Program-made: the position numbers and the translations under genes
The notes under the pieces: generated by a model
What the model was told of the DNA's origin: nothing
The model's database searches: none
What the model saw: only the letters and a program-made list of their open reading frames with translations
Part shown: positions 62,916 through 64,000 of the stretch, one piece after another
How positions within the stretch are numbered: the stretch's first letter is position 1
Layout: every line of letters starts with the position of its first letter
Origin: Spongorhabdus nitratireducens
GTDB taxonomy: Bacteria > Pseudomonadota > Gammaproteobacteria > Pseudomonadales > Endozoicomonadaceae
Direction of reading: 5' to 3'
NCBI GenBank assembly: GCA_947387575.1
Contig: CANDOC010000004.1
Span: 310,001 to 374,000, forward strand
Length of the DNA: 64,000 nucleotides

Positions 62916-63536
62916 CTAACTATCGCTGCCGGATGCATCCATAGTCATATGTTCATGGTGTTTGTGCCCGGATTCAGAATGATGCATATCCTTCATATCC
63001 ATGTTGTGCATCATGCCCGCCGGCTGATCGTTCAGAACCTGCAAGGTAATGTCGTCAAAACGGATGACCTTACCGCCGAAGTCTTGTGCAAATTTGTCCG
63101 CAGCGGCCTGTTCAGCAAAGCTGGCCAGGGTGGTGCCCATCGCTCCTGCTTGGCTGCTGCCGGCTACATACCAGGCATCTCTGGCATTGATAAAGGCTTC
63201 GTCATCGGGAGTATTCCAGGGGCTGACAGCCATATCATGAACAAATATGGCATCGATATTTGGCTGGTTTTCAGGTTGGAGCACCCAGGCAAACAGATCA
63301 CGGGTAGAGCAGAAACGTTTTACTACTTCACTGCCTTTTGCATACAGCTCACCCTTCGGTCCCGGATGATTTTTGATAATCATACCGCAAAGATGGCAGG
63401 TGTCGCCTGACTCGATAGGTACCGGTTTATGCTCAACAACAGTTTCCGGATCGCTGCAAGCTGTTAGCAGGGCAATTAAAAAGCCTGTCAGAAGGGCAAA
63501 AAGAGTTGTTCTATTGAGCATGTTGGTAATCAGCAT
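62916..63536 (-). CDS. nosL: Nitrous-oxide-reductase accessory lipoprotein NosL
   Basis: A 206-residue outer-leaflet or periplasmic lipoprotein with lipobox LLTAC (Cys27). The copper-binding motif is DTCHLCGMII (C47, C50, M52). NosL delivers Cu(I) for maturation of the NosZ copper centres. The C-terminal tail is rich in His and Met (MMHNMDMKDMHHSESGHKHH), which could also bind copper and is longer than in many homologues. It is 32 bp downstream of nosY, in the usual nosRZDFYL order. Confidence 0.95.
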   Translation of the reverse strand: MLITNMLNRTTLFALLTGFLIALLTACSDPETVVEHKPVPIESGDTCHLCGMIIKNHPGPKGELYAKGSEVVKRFCSTRDLFAWVLQPENQPNIDAIFVHDMAVSPWNTPDDEAFINARDAWYVAGSSQAGAMGTTLASFAEQAAADKFAQDFGGKVIRFDDITLQVLNDQPAGMMHNMDMKDMHHSESGHKHHEHMTMDASGSDS

Positions 63537-63568
63537 GACCTGCTATTCCTTACACCTATTGCAGAAAA

Positions 63569-64000
63569 TTAGAGTGCTCTTCGGCGGAAACATATCAGGG
63601 CGATAGATACCGGCAATAAAAGCCAGGTCAACATGGCACCAATCAGCCCCCAGGCAGGAAATATGCCGCCGGATGCCACAGACATCAGACCTGTCAGAGC
63701 CTGTTCGCCACCCAATCCCTGGAGATTGAGTAACCGGAAAATATCAGTGGGATTCAGAAGTAGCAGCCAGGGAAATAACTCACCGCTGATTTGCCCGCCG
63801 GTGGCAACCAGTATGCCAAGTAACCCCATATCAAAAATCAGTACAAATAACAGCCAGATCACCAGCGCCAGACCGGCTGCTTTGGATTTTTCCTGAACGA
63901 CTGCGCTGACTAGATAAGCAATACCGATAAAACACCAGCCCAGCAGAATGGAAGACAGGATAAGTAGCAGAAAGGGTTGAATCAGGCCTGTCCAGCCGGT
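63569..64000 (-). CDS. nosY: Nitrous-oxide-reductase maturation permease NosY, 3' part
   Basis: The visible 143 codons, open to the right window edge, encode a hydrophobic protein with about four membrane segments (LLLLILSSILLGWCFIGIAY, LALVIWLLFVLIFDMGLLG, WLLLLNPTDIFRLLNL, WLLLPVSIALICF). The sequence matches the C-terminal half of NosY, the permease partner of the NosF ATPase, which works with NosD and NosL in copper-sulfur cluster assembly of NosZ. The rest of nosRZDF is expected upstream, beyond position 64000. Confidence 0.9.
   Translation of the reverse strand, partial: TGWTGLIQPFLLLILSSILLGWCFIGIAYLVSAVVQEKSKAAGLALVIWLLFVLIFDMGLLGILVATGGQISGELFPWLLLLNPTDIFRLLNLQGLGGEQALTGLMSVASGGIFPAWGLIGAMLTWLLLPVSIALICFRRRAL

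Noticed and set aside
1-64000. tRNA, rRNA, CRISPR arrays, prophage or transposase genes
   Set aside because: I looked for clustered direct repeats, cloverleaf-type sequences and transposase motifs and saw none that could be supported by eye; a tRNA scan would be decisive.

Overview
The window is a dense chromosomal segment of a gammaproteobacterium. The mix of Pseudomonas/Oceanospirillales-type genes (two-domain cytidine deaminase, EpmC, PdxB, RluE, a DNR-type regulator beside nos genes, an OprD-like porin, a TRAP transporter for an aromatic acid) points to a marine or host-associated member of the Oceanospirillales/Pseudomonadales. One low-GC gene for a large secreted NUDIX-like protein would fit a host-associated lineage such as the Endozoicomonadaceae, but the genus cannot be fixed from this sequence. 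I saw no rRNA, tRNA, CRISPR array or transposase gene.

Layout. 1-7,254: housekeeping genes (3' end of cdd, MATE exporter, epmC, a Pmp3-like peptide, pdxB, a NAD-kinase-like protein, htpX, a YecH-like protein). 7,255-9,325: an AT-rich island holding the secreted NUDIX-like protein. 9,380-12,005: a TetR regulator, a BaiN/YhiN-type flavoprotein and a UspA protein. 12,099-28,414: a complete 4-hydroxyphenylacetate / homoprotocatechuate catabolic region. It has a TRAP transporter and hpaF on the minus strand, then hpaH, hpaI, hpaG1, hpaG2, hpaE, an AraC regulator (hpaA-like), hpaR, hpaD, an MFS exporter, a two-component hydroxylase of the Acinetobacter C2/C1 type and a GabD-like succinate-semialdehyde dehydrogenase on the plus strand. 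Together they encode every step from 4-hydroxyphenylacetate to pyruvate and succinate. Matching 12-bp palindromes, probable HpaR operators, lie inside three promoters of this region.

28,497-31,250 (minus): a thiamine-precursor ABC transporter (thiZ-thiX-thiY) behind a clear TPP riboswitch. 31,392-40,679 (minus): an acyclic-terpene-utilisation (atu)-like operon with an AtuA family protein, a biotin-dependent acyl-CoA carboxylase pair, an acyl-CoA dehydrogenase, two short-chain dehydrogenases and a TetR regulator, plus a 160-bp MITE-like palindromic element and a candidate TetR operator. 40,869-44,299: two exported proteins, one unrecognised and one PqaA-like hydrolase. 44,429-47,279: a NAD-salvage pair, an NrtR-type regulator divergent from a fused nicotinamidase-nicotinate phosphoribosyltransferase, with a palindromic operator between them. 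47,433-50,274: miscellaneous membrane and cell-surface genes.

50,705-55,575: a strongly codon-biased OprD-like porin and a lipoprotein 5'-nucleotidase, followed by a small membrane protein and a sodium:solute symporter. 55,606-59,650: cytochrome b561, a FadL-type outer-membrane protein and a 7TM-DISM histidine kinase. 59,668 to the end: rluE, a candidate small RNA, a DNR-type nitric-oxide regulator, nnrS with an FNR-type box, nosL and the 3' part of nosY. The right edge is therefore the tail of a nitrous-oxide-reductase cluster.
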